Source: an uncultured Clostridia bacterium
GTDB taxonomy: Bacteria; Bacillota; Clostridia; Oscillospirales; Oscillospiraceae
Direction of reading: 5' to 3'
Length of the DNA: 8,560 bases
Assembly: GCA_946184215.1 (NCBI GenBank)
Contig: CAMHER010000072.1
Location: 1 to 8,560 of the forward strand
Part shown: piece after piece, positions 1 to 7,800 of the stretch
How the letters are laid out: each line of letters begins with the position of its first letter
How positions within the stretch are numbered: position 1 is the stretch's first letter
Position numbers and translations under genes: made by a program
Notes under the pieces: generated by a model
Database searches by the model: none
What the model was told of the DNA's origin: nothing
What the model saw: only the letters and a program-made list of their open reading frames with translations

Positions 1-130
1 GGCGGATGAGGTGGAATGACCCCTCAGTCGCCTGCGGCGACAGCTCCCCTTTCAGGGGAGCCAAGACACCTCATCAGTCATCCGCCTCGCGGGAGATCGG
101 CGGCTGACAGCTTCCCCTCAAGGGGAAGCC
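1..130. repeat. Two hairpin-rich intergenic repeat units
   Basis: This non-coding stretch before the first LRR gene contains several near-perfect stems. They are 27-32/36-41 (6 bp, 3-base loop), 43-50/54-61 (8 bp, 3-base loop), 77-86/99-108 (9 of 10 pairs) and 110-118/121-129 (9 bp, 2-base loop). The stems at 43-61 and 110-129 have the same form (CCCCT, short loop, AGGGG), each preceded by a GACAG motif, so the stretch reads as two related units. Bases 1-13 also pair with parts of 67-86. Units of this look are scattered between genes in Oscillospiraceae-like genomes (recognised from general knowledge, not searched). No promoter is evident here. The reading frame of the first gene stays open through this stretch from an ATG at 16, but the repeat structure argues against it being coding. 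Confidence 0.7.
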
Positions 131-159
131 ATACAAAAACGAACACAGGAGGAAAACAC

Positions 160-2742
160 ATGAGCAACGCGAGCGATTTTATAATCGAAAATGGAGCTTT
201 GAAAAAGTACGTCGGCCCCGGCGGAGAGGTTGCGATCCCGGATGGCGTGACGGAAATCTTGGAACGAGCGTTCCAGAATTGTTCCAAACTTGTTTCTGTC
301 GTGATCCCGGACAGTGTGACCGGGATCGGTGCCTTGGCCTTTTTCGGCTGCGGTAACCTGGAAAGCGTTGAGATCCCTACAAACGTCAATAGAATTGGAG
401 AAAGTGCTTTCGGCTTGTGCAAAAAGCTAAAATGTGTAACGATCCCGGAGAATGCGGAGCTTGGAGGGAGCTTGTTTTCCCTTTGCTCCTGCAAGGTCAG
501 ATGCAAGCACTTCACGCCGCAGCTTGAGGCTGCCATGAAAGACATCAACGATACGACTCTCTACACGGAAGATGATATCTCCGAGATCCCGGTATCCTTC
601 CGGCGGCGTGCCTTGCTTGGCTTTGTTTCCGAGAAAGAGATCGATTACGATTCCGAACCGGCCAAGTCATATCTCGCTTACGCCAAAAGAAATTCCGGGA
701 AACTGGTCGATCTGGCCGAAAAGCATCCTGGGCTCCTCGGCTTTCTTTGCGTGCACCGGCTGATCGCCGCAAAGGACGTCGACGCATACATGGCCGTCGT
801 GGAAAAAATCGGTGACACAGAGAAGAAAGCGCTGCTGCTGGATTATCAGAATAAGCTTGGTAAAGAAAAGGTATCCAAAGCCCGAGAAAAGAAGGAAAAA
901 GCCAAAGAAGACTATGCCGATGCGCTGGTGGAACGTGTTGCCGCCCGCGATCCGGCCAATGGCATCGCAGGCATGACCTTTGTGGTCACGGGAAAGCTGT
1001 GGCCGTGGGGGTCCAGGGACGATATCAAAGCTTATCTGGAAAGCTACGGCGCGCTATTGGGGAGCTCCGTTAATAAAAAGACGGATTATCTGGTGGTGAG
1101 CGATCCGAAGAGCCGCTCCGATAAGACGAAAAAGGCAGAAGAACTTGGCGTGCAGGTCATCAGTGAAGCGGACTTTAATGAGATGGTGGGAATGCGGTAT
1201 AAAGACGCCACTCATGTTTCCATCCTCAAATGGATCCGCACCATTCCGGAAGAGGCGTTTGTACGCTGCAAAAGCATGACCGAGGTGACGATCCCGGAAG
1301 GTGTGACAAGCATAGGGAACAAGGCTTTTGAAGGCTGTGGAGCCTTGCAGATCGTCCATCTGCCGGAGAGCTTGACCGAGATCGGAGAAGAGGCCTTTCA
1401 TAAATGCATCGGGATCGAAAAGCTGTCTCTGCCGGCGGGCATCACCAGAATCGGCAAAGGAGCTTTTTCTGAGTGCCGGGATATCAGCTTCTCCTTCGGC
1501 ACGCCTGCAGTAAGTGATTTGGTGCGGGAGAGCAGCTTTAATATATCTGACAATGGCGTCTTGTTTAAATACGTCGGTCCGGGGGGAGACGTCGTCATAC
1601 CCGAAGGCGTTAAAGAGTTCTTCCTGTTCCCCTTCAGCCCAAGCTATGGAAGCCAATCGCAAGTTACAGCCATCACGCTCCCGGACAGCATGACGGTTAT
1701 ATCCGGGTCTGCTTTCTCGGGGTGCTCAAAACTTGAACGTGTCGTCATTCCTGAGAGTGTACAGCGCATTGAAAAAGGTGCATTTATGTCCTGCGTAAAG
1801 CTGACGGGGATAAAGCTACCAAAAGGGCTGACCGAGCTCGGGCCTCAGGCGTTCTATAATTGTAAAAGCCTGAAGTCGGTGGTGCTCCCGGAGGGAATCT
1901 CCGTCGTTGAGGACAGCGTTTTTATGTTCTGCACGGCTCTGGAGAGCGTAACGCTCCCGCGTTCCGTGGCCGAGATCAAAGACAATGCGTTTAACGGATG
2001 TGAGAAGCTGTCTCGCGTGATCCTTCCGGAAGGGCTGCGCAGCATTGGCGCGCATGCGTTCACCGGCTGCAAGGCTCTTGCAGAGATCAACATCCCGGAC
2101 AGCGTGATCGAGATCGGAGAAGGAGCCTTTGGCGGCTGCACCGGCCTGATGACAGTGCGACTGCCAGCGGGCTTGCGGGAGCTGCGCGACTCCGTTTTCG
2201 CTTCCGCCGGGAGCCTTGTGGGCGTGGACATCCCCGAGAGCGTGACGAGCATCGGCAGCGGTGCGTTCGCGTATTGCAGCAGTCTGTCCTGCATAAAAAT
2301 CCCCAAAGGCGTGACCAATATAGGCGCCGGTGCTTTTGCCGGATGCACTGCTTTGCCGGAGATCGGCATAGATGAGGAGAATGCCTGCTACACCGGCGTT
2401 GACGGCGTGCTGTTTAACAGAGAGAGAACGGAACTGATTCAGTATCCATGCGGGAGAGTCGGCAGCTACACGATCCCCGACGGCGTGAGGAGCATTCGCT
2501 TTGAGGCGTTCCGCTGGTGCCCTGGATTAACGGAGGTCGTGATCCCGGAAAGCGTGACGAGCATCGAAGGCTATGCCTTTTCCGTGTGCAAAGCCCTTAC
2601 CAGTATAAGAATACCTGAAAGCGTAACAGAAATCGGGGAAAAGGCCTTTGCGGGATGTGGCAGCCTCACCATCCACGCACCTGCAGGTTCCTACGCCGAG
2701 CAGTATGCGAAGGCGAAAAACATCCCCTTCGTGGTGGAGTAA
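160..2742 (+). CDS. LRR_5 (BspA-like) protein with internal BRCT domain, cytoplasmic, double-leader form
   Basis: An 860-residue leucine-rich repeat protein with a BRCT domain; function unknown. The start at 160 is chosen because AGGAGG lies at 147-152, seven bases upstream, and the N-terminus (MSN..DFIIENG.LKKYVGPGG) matches the starts of the two downstream paralogs; the in-frame ATG at 16 lies in repeat DNA. Order: leader 1-25; about four LRR_5 repeats 25-110 (form IPxxVTxIGxxAFxxC); a helical segment ~143-234; a lysine/glutamate-rich linker 234-262; BRCT ~266-345 (FVVTGKL, GSSVNKKTDYLV, LGVQVISEADF), resembling the C-terminal BRCT of bacterial NAD-dependent DNA ligase; about four LRRs 353-445; a second leader-like module 457-484; then ~14 LRRs, ten in an exact 23-residue register from 505. 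A BspA-type insert (YTGVDGVLFN) lies near 744-753. The C-terminus ends in the usual cap (GSYAEQYAKAKNIPF). No signal peptide, membrane span or sorting motif is visible. It is probably a protein- or nucleic-acid-binding scaffold (inference). Confidence 0.93.
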   Translation: MSNASDFIIENGALKKYVGPGGEVAIPDGVTEILERAFQNCSKLVSVVIPDSVTGIGALAFFGCGNLESVEIPTNVNRIGESAFGLCKKLKCVTIPENAELGGSLFSLCSCKVRCKHFTPQLEAAMKDINDTTLYTEDDISEIPVSFRRRALLGFVSEKEIDYDSEPAKSYLAYAKRNSGKLVDLAEKHPGLLGFLCVHRLIAAKDVDAYMAVVEKIGDTEKKALLLDYQNKLGKEKVSKAREKKEKAKEDYADALVERVAARDPANGIAGMTFVVTGKLWPWGSRDDIKAYLESYGALLGSSVNKKTDYLVVSDPKSRSDKTKKAEELGVQVISEADFNEMVGMRYKDATHVSILKWIRTIPEEAFVRCKSMTEVTIPEGVTSIGNKAFEGCGALQIVHLPESLTEIGEEAFHKCIGIEKLSLPAGITRIGKGAFSECRDISFSFGTPAVSDLVRESSFNISDNGVLFKYVGPGGDVVIPEGVKEFFLFPFSPSYGSQSQVTAITLPDSMTVISGSAFSGCSKLERVVIPESVQRIEKGAFMSCVKLTGIKLPKGLTELGPQAFYNCKSLKSVVLPEGISVVEDSVFMFCTALESVTLPRSVAEIKDNAFNGCEKLSRVILPEGLRSIGAHAFTGCKALAEINIPDSVIEIGEGAFGGCTGLMTVRLPAGLRELRDSVFASAGSLVGVDIPESVTSIGSGAFAYCSSLSCIKIPKGVTNIGAGAFAGCTALPEIGIDEENACYTGVDGVLFNRERTELIQYPCGRVGSYTIPDGVRSIRFEAFRWCPGLTEVVIPESVTSIEGYAFSVCKALTSIRIPESVTEIGEKAFAGCGSLTIHAPAGSYAEQYAKAKNIPFVVE
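1528..1611 (+). repeat. Internal second copy of the LRR-family N-terminal leader module
   Basis: Within the first LRR protein, residues 457-484 repeat the family's N-terminal module (SFNISDNGVLFKYVGPGG followed by DVVIPEGV). Residues 4-30 of the same protein, and residues 4-30 of both downstream paralogs, carry the same pattern. At DNA level this internal copy is clearly diverged, whereas the three true gene starts share an identical 27-base block (198-224, 4857-4883, 8467-8493). The simplest reading is that the gene is an old fusion of two family members, or has a duplicated domain set. The C-terminal half from here has no BRCT domain. Confidence 0.75.
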
Positions 2743-2848
2743 CAATCCCGACCTCGATGTGGCCTTTGTCTTTATCGACGACGGCATCAACAACTACGAT
2801 GTGCCGCCTTGGGCGATCAAGTTGGTATTGCAGAAGGAAGAGATGTAA
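2741..2848 (+). pseudogene. Headless C-terminal remnant, probably of a vWA-like (DUF2201-type) MoxR partner
   Basis: A reading frame that ends at the TAA at 2846-2848 encodes about 34 residues with real protein character (DVAFVFIDD ... VPPWAIKLVLQKEEM). It has no start codon or ribosome site of its own: upstream it runs directly into the last codons of the LRR gene in a different frame, with the junction at about 2740. The ending (AFVF, a short variable stretch, VPPWAIKLVL, acidic tail) resembles, from memory, the C-termini of clostridial vWA-like/DUF2201 proteins that are normally encoded beside a MoxR-type ATPase. That fits the ATPase starting 120 bases downstream. This suggests that an upstream vWA gene was decapitated when the LRR gene arrived or was rearranged. 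The fragment could instead be a chance open frame, but its residue pattern makes that less likely. Confidence 0.5.
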
Positions 2849-2855
2849 CTCAACC

Positions 2856-2940
2856 GCGTAGGGAGGCATCCCCAGATGCCTCCGCAGGCCACAAACAAAG
2901 TCAGTAAACGGCGGAGCGATCTGGGGATCGCTCCCTACGC
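2856..2940. repeat. Double-hairpin palindromic repeat element, copy A (85 bp)
   Basis: The element begins GCGTAGGGA and ends TCCCTACGC. Its two 30-base arms are inverted copies of one another (26 of 30 positions match). Each arm also folds on itself as a perfect 8-bp stem with a 6-base loop: 2862-2869/2876-2883 and 2913-2920/2927-2934. The four differences between the arms are paired swaps (GC in both sides of the left stem, CG in both sides of the right stem), so each local hairpin stays perfect. A 25-base spacer separates the arms. It lies between the vWA-like remnant and the ATPase gene. No clear target-site duplication is visible. It is a REP/MITE-like element, with no coding capacity. 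Confidence 0.85.
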
Positions 2941-2968
2941 GAGGGATCGTACAAAAGAGGTACACGCC

Positions 2969-4480
2969 ATGAACATCAAACAAGCCAAGGAACAGATCAA
3001 GCACGCCATGACGGCGTATTTCACCAAGGACAAGTTCGGAAACTATGTGATCCCCATCGAAAAGCAGCGGCCGATCTTTCTCATGGGGCCTCCGGGCATC
3101 GGCAAGACCGCCATCATGGAGCAGATCGCCCAGGAGCTGGGCGTGGCGCTGGTGAGCTATTCCATGACCCACCACACCCGCCAGTCGGCGCTGGGCCTGC
3201 CCTTCATCGAGACCAAAACCTACGGCGGGCAGGAGTACAGCGTCTCGGAATACACCATGTCGGAGATCATCGCCGCCTGCTACGATATGACCGAGGTCAC
3301 CGGGCTCAAAGAGGGCATCCTCTTCCTGGATGAGATCAACTGCGTCTCCGAGACCCTGGCCCCCTCCATGCTGCAGTTTTTGCAGTACAAGATCTTCGGC
3401 CGCCACCGGGTGCCGGAGGGCTGGATCGTGGTCACGGCGGGCAACCCGCCTGAGTACAACAACTCCGTGCGGGACTTCGACATCGTCACCTGGGACCGCC
3501 TCAAGCGCATCGACGTGGAGCCGGACTACGACGTGTGGAAGGAGTACGCCTACAAATCCGGCGTACACCCAGCCATCACGACCTATCTGGACATCAAGAA
3601 GGCGGACTTTTACAAGATCGAGACCACGGTGGACGGCAAGAGCTTCGTCACCGCCCGCGGCTGGTCGGATTTGAGCGACATGATCCGACTCTTCGAGCAG
3701 AATGACATCAAGGTGGACGAGAGCCTGGTGGGGCAATATCTGCAAAACCGCAAGATCGCCAAGGACTTCGCCGTGTACTACGACCTCTTCAACAAGTACC
3801 TCGCGGATTACCAGATAGACAAAATCCTCGCCGGGGTGCCGGTGGAGGTCATCAAGGGCCGCGCCCGCGCCGCTCGCTTTGACGAGCGGCTGAGCCTGCT
3901 GGGCCTGCTGCTGGACGCGGTGACGGGTGAGCTGCGGGAGGTCTGCAACGAGGAGAAGGCCCAGACCGAGCTGCTCGCGGCGCTCAAAGCTGTGCGGCTG
4001 GAGCTGGCTCGTCCCGGAGCCGACCCGGACGCGGCGCTCAATAAGCAGATCGCCCAGCGGCAGAAGACACTGGAGAGCGGGCGGAAGTCCGGCTCTCTGT
4101 CGGCTGACGATCAGTTCGCCCAGCAGAGCGTGATCGCCGCGCTGGAGGCCGAGCGGGCGCTTCTGACCCGCGAGCCGCCGGAGAACGGCAGCGCTGCCTT
4201 TGCCCTGCTGAAAGCCGATTTCGACAAGCGCACCAAGGCGCTGAAAAAGCACGCCGAGGACGCGGGCAGGAAGCTCTCTCACATGTTCAAGTTCTGCGAG
4301 GACGTGTTCGAGGAGGGACAGGAGATGGTCATCCTGGTCACGGAGCTGACCATCAGCTACTACGGTGCGCGCTTCATCTCCCGCTACGGCTGCAAGGAGT
4401 ACTTCGCCCACAACAAGGAGCTGCTCTTCTACGAGCGGCAGAAGGAGATCATCGCCGAGTTGGAAGAGTTGGAGCTGTAA
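2969..4480 (+). CDS. MoxR-like AAA+ ATPase with long helical C-terminal extension
   Basis: A 503-residue AAA+ ATPase of the MoxR/AAA_5 type. Visible motifs are Walker A GPPGIGKT at 40-47, Walker B ILFLDE at 117-122, sensor 1 around TAGNP (Asn159), DRLKR at 176-180 as a candidate arginine-finger region, and a sensor-2-like TARGW at 228-232. Proteins of this type form hexameric rings that use ATP to remodel partners, typically working with a vWA-domain protein. Residues ~305-440 are rich in Leu, Glu, Lys, Arg and Ala and look like helical or coiled-coil structure; this makes it longer than a minimal MoxR protein (~300-350 aa). Start 2969 is preferred (GAGG at 2957-2960, eight-base spacing); the in-frame ATG at 2876 lies inside the repeat element. 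Codon choice is visibly richer in G/C-ending codons than in the neighbouring LRR genes. No intact vWA partner is present in the window; only the short remnant at 2741-2848 hints at one. No convincing promoter is seen upstream. Confidence 0.92.
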   Translation: MNIKQAKEQIKHAMTAYFTKDKFGNYVIPIEKQRPIFLMGPPGIGKTAIMEQIAQELGVALVSYSMTHHTRQSALGLPFIETKTYGGQEYSVSEYTMSEIIAACYDMTEVTGLKEGILFLDEINCVSETLAPSMLQFLQYKIFGRHRVPEGWIVVTAGNPPEYNNSVRDFDIVTWDRLKRIDVEPDYDVWKEYAYKSGVHPAITTYLDIKKADFYKIETTVDGKSFVTARGWSDLSDMIRLFEQNDIKVDESLVGQYLQNRKIAKDFAVYYDLFNKYLADYQIDKILAGVPVEVIKGRARAARFDERLSLLGLLLDAVTGELREVCNEEKAQTELLAALKAVRLELARPGADPDAALNKQIAQRQKTLESGRKSGSLSADDQFAQQSVIAALEAERALLTREPPENGSAAFALLKADFDKRTKALKKHAEDAGRKLSHMFKFCEDVFEEGQEMVILVTELTISYYGARFISRYGCKEYFAHNKELLFYERQKEIIAELEELEL

Positions 4481-4501
4481 AGCCCTCCCGCTTGCTTGTA
4501 G

Positions 4502-4521
4502 GGGCCATTCACGAATGGCCC
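4502..4521. repeat. Short perfect palindrome 21 bases after the ATPase stop
   Basis: A 9-bp stem (GGGCCATTC/GAATGGCCC) with a 2-base loop, preceded by TGTAGG. There is no T-run after it, so it is not a standard intrinsic terminator. The TAGGGG-palindrome form matches a widespread intergenic repeat type in gut Clostridia (general knowledge) and resembles a single arm of the larger elements at 2856-2940 and 4557-4683, with a different stem sequence. It could still protect the 3' end of the ATPase transcript. Confidence 0.65.
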
Positions 4522-4556
4522 GTGTGCAGACATGACGGGTGCTTCGTGAAGTAAAC

Positions 4557-4683
4557 GCGTAGGGAGGCATCCCCTGATGCCTCCACAGACCATGCACCTT
4601 GGGGGGCTACGGAGCGATCAGGGGAGAAGGTGAATTGCCTCGAAGAGGCAAGAGAGGCCGGCCTGGGCCGTCGCTCCCTACGC
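4557..4683. repeat. Double-hairpin palindromic repeat element, copy B, with internal insertion (127 bp)
   Basis: This has the same termini as copy A (GCGTAGGGA ... TCCCTACGC) and the same left arm: 8-bp stem 4563-4570/4577-4584 with a 6-base loop. The right arm stem (4611-4618 with 4670-4677, one G-T pair) is interrupted in its loop by 45 extra bases, 4625-4669. The extra stretch has its own perfect 7-bp hairpin (4635-4641/4645-4651) and a 10-base palindrome (4655-4664). The first 18 bases of copies A and B are identical. Together they bracket the ATPase gene. No coding capacity is seen. Confidence 0.85.
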
Positions 4684-4690
4684 AGAACGA

Positions 4691-4732
4691 AACGGCAAGC
4701 TGTCGCAGATCTGCGGCAGCTTGCGGCGTTTT
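4691..4732 (+). terminator. Probable intrinsic terminator
   Basis: Bases 4695-4724 form a continuous 30-base dyad (GCAAGCTG ... CAGCTTGC, one G-U pair, centred on AGATCT). It can be extended by AACG/CGTT (4691-4694 with 4727-4730) across a two-base bulge. A short T-run, TTTT at 4729-4732, follows, then GGGG and further Ts. The stem is strong but the T-tract is weak. It lies between the ATPase unit and the promoter of the second LRR gene, where a transcription boundary is expected. It could instead be another repeat hairpin. Confidence 0.5.
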
Positions 4733-4744
4733 GGGGATTTTCGG

Positions 4745-4773
4745 TTGAAAACAGTTTCTATACCCGATATAAT
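4745..4773 (+). promoter_or_regulatory. Sigma-A promoter for the second LRR gene
   Basis: TTGAAA at 4745-4750 and a perfect TATAAT at 4768-4773 are separated by exactly 17 bases. Transcription would start near 4780, giving a leader of about 40 bases before the ATG at 4819, with AGGAGG at 4805-4810. This is the only near-consensus promoter seen in the window. It implies that the second LRR gene, and perhaps the third, is transcribed independently of the ATPase. Confidence 0.85.
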
Positions 4774-4818
4774 GAGCTTATCTGAACCCGGAAAAACGAC
4801 ACGCAGGAGGAATCAAAC

Positions 4819-7800
4819 ATGAGCAATCCCGATGATTTCATCATCGAAAACGGTGTTTTGAAAAAGTACGTCGGCCCCGGCGGAGACGTGGTCATCCCGG
4901 ACGGCGTGACGAGCATCGGTAACGGCGCATTCGAGGACTGCTACAGTATAAAAACCGTCTTTATTCCGGACGGCGTTAAAAAAATAGGTAAAGATGCCTT
5001 CAAGAACTGCCGCAAGTTGAGTGGGATCCGTCTGCCGGCCAGCCTTAGCAGCATCGACAACAATGCTTTTCGCGAGTGCCGCGAACTTACGCAGCTGGAC
5101 ATTTGCGACGTTGCTGCGTGGTGCGCGGTCACATTGGCCAACGATTACGCCCATCCGCTCTATGAGTCCGGCAAGGGCAATTGGAGAATGAACGTGCCGG
5201 GCAAAAGTGGCAGCCTGCTGCTGAACGGGCGGCCTGTCTGCGAGCTTGTCATTCCGGAAGGCGTATGCGAAATCGCCCAGTCGGTATTTACGAACTGCGG
5301 TAGCATCACCGCTGTCTCGATTCCGCCCAGTCTGAAAAAAATAGATCCAAACGCCTTCTATAACTGCGCGCAGATCAAAACGGTCAACATCCGGGATCTG
5401 AATGCATGGAATAGTATTTCTTTCACTGCTAAACCCGGTTGGGGCACTTCTTATACCGGTAGTGCTGCAAATCCGCTGCGCAACGGCGCAGTGCTGGTGC
5501 TGAACGGAGAGGTGATTACCGAATTGAGGCTCTCTGGTGAACTGAAGGAAATAGGCGATCATGTCTTTTCCGGCTGCGGCAGCTTGACGAGCGTGACTTT
5601 TGAGGAAGGAATCGCCAGGATCGGGCAGAACGCATTTCAAGGCTGTGGTAGCCTGCATTCTGTTTTTGTTCCCAAGAGTATGAGGAAAATCGATTACGAT
5701 GCTTTCAATGGCTGCAAGAACCTTCACGTCGTCTACATCGAGGATTTGGGCGCATGGCTGCGCATGGATCAGAATTCCGGAGGCCTGCTCAGCAACGGTG
5801 CCGATCTGCTGCTGCATGGAGAACCGGTGCGGGAAATCACAATCACGGAAGAGCTGACGAAGATCAACAGTCATGCCTTTGATGGCTGCCGCAGCCTGAC
5901 GAGTGTAACAATCCCGGAGGGCGTGACGAGCATCGGCGGGGCTGCGTTCGAGGGTTGCGAAAACCTCACATGCGTGATGATCCCTGAGAGCGTCAAAACC
6001 ATTTATCCGGATGCTTTCCAGAATTGCAGCAATCTGAAAAGCGTAACAATCCCGGGGGGTGTGACGAGCATCGGAAACGATGCCTTCAATGGCTGCAGCA
6101 AGCTGGAGGCTGTGACGATCCCTGCAAGCGCGTCCAGCATCGGCTACGGCGCCTTCAAAGGCTGTGAAAGTTTGCGTCATGTCACCCTGCTTGCGAGTCC
6201 GGCTGTCACAGGCTGGGGCGAAAGTTGGGATACGCCCTTTGCGGGCTGCAAAACAGATGTCTGGGTCGCGCAGTGGACGAAGAACACGACGAAGCTGCTC
6301 GCGAATGCAGAGCTAAGAGCGATCCACACCGACAGTATATCCGCCGTCCCGTCGATGTACCGTGCATTGGCTGCTCTGGGTTTCGCGGCGGAGGAAAAGC
6401 AGGACCTGAGCACGACGCGCGCAGCGGAGCACATGGCTTTTCTGAAAAAGCACGCCGCGAAGCTGTGCTCGCAGATGATGGAGCATCCGGAGGCGGTCTA
6501 TTTCCTCTGCGAACAGAAGCTGCTCCCGGCCGCCGCGCTGGACGAATACATGAAAGTAGCGACCGAACATAACAATGTGGAGCTCAAGGCGCGCTTACTA
6601 TCCTATCAGAACGAGCTGGGACACGGTGCGGTCAGCAAGGCACGCGCGAAAAAGGAGAAGGTCAAGGAGGAGTACGAGGACGCGTTGGTGGAGCGCATGG
6701 CGGATCGCGACCCGTCAAAAGGCATCGAGGGCCTAACCTTTGTGATTACCGGAAAAATGTCCTATGCTTGGAAATCCAAAACGGAAGTGAAGGAATATCT
6801 CGAGTCCTACGGAGCAAAGCTCGGATCCTCCGTCACGAAGCAGACGGATTATCTGGTGGCGACGAGCGAGGCGGACAGCAACTCAGAGAAAAGCCGTAAG
6901 GCGCGGGACTACGGCGCGCAGGTGATCACGGAGGAAGAATTCAACAAGATGGTCGGGTGGCGCTACAAAGACGCGGTGCAGATCGCGATCCCAGCCTGGG
7001 TGAAGAGCATCCCGGAGAATGCATTCTCCCACTGCGATAAATTGACAGACATCACGATCCCGGAGGGTGTGACGAGCATAGGCAAGAGTGCCTTTTCTCT
7101 GTGCCGAAACATGACGAGCATCACGATCCCGGCCAGTCTGAAAAGCGTCGGGGTTCATGCGTTCTACTCCAGCCAAAAGCTGAGAAGGGTCAACATCTGC
7201 AACATGAAAGCCTGGTGCGAGATCGACTTTGATACTTCTTCCAACCCGATCTCTCGGGATATGTTCGACGACAAAGGGCCGGCCAATAGCAGGCAACTGT
7301 TTTTGGATGGGACTCCGGTGCGGGATTTGATCATTCCTGACGGTGTACAGCAGATTGGCAGGTACGCGTTCCAGGATTATTCGCTTCTCACGAGCGTGGT
7401 GATTCCGGAGGGCGTGACGAGTATAGGAGAATGCGCATTTGCAAATTGCGGGAATCTGACAAGTGTTACGATACCTAAGAGCCTGAAAAACATAGGGAGA
7501 GGTGCATTTCTTGACTGTAAAAACTTGAAAACGATCCATATCAGCGATTTGAAAGCTTGGTGTGAGATCAAGTTTGAGTGTTGGGGACATCCGCTCTCCT
7601 GTGCCGAAAGCCTTCTTCTGAACGGGGAAGAAATCCGGAATCTTGTGATTCCGGACGGCGTAAGCACGATTTCTGATTATGCGTTTGTGAATTATAAAAT
7701 GCTCACCAGTGTGACGATCCCGGACAGCGTAACAGACATTGGCAGCTCTGCGTTTCTCGAGTGCAGCGGTCTGTCTGCGGACGCGGAGGGCTTTGTTATC

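Noticed and set aside
16..159. In-frame N-terminal extension of the first LRR gene from ATG 16
   Set aside because: The stretch is hairpin repeat DNA, lacks a ribosome site at 16, and the paralogs all start at the equivalent of 160.
160..700. Surface adhesin role for the LRR proteins, as for classical BspA
   Set aside because: No signal peptide, transmembrane helix or cell-wall sorting motif in either complete protein, and the BRCT domain points to an intracellular location.
2876..2968. In-frame N-terminal extension of the ATPase from ATG 2876
   Set aside because: It would begin inside the palindromic element and has no ribosome site; ATG 2969 has GAGG at proper spacing.
2666..4597. 643-codon open frame on the - strand opposite the ATPase
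   Set aside because: It mirrors a GC-biased, well-supported AAA+ gene, has no recognisable domain and reads as low-complexity Leu/Val/His/Arg-rich sequence; a shadow of codon bias.
4813..6180. 455-codon open frame on the - strand opposite the second LRR gene, with a similar one at 6883-8019
   Set aside because: Their apparent repeats (RDRHALQ-like) are the reverse complement of the LRR repeat DNA; no independent start signal or domain.
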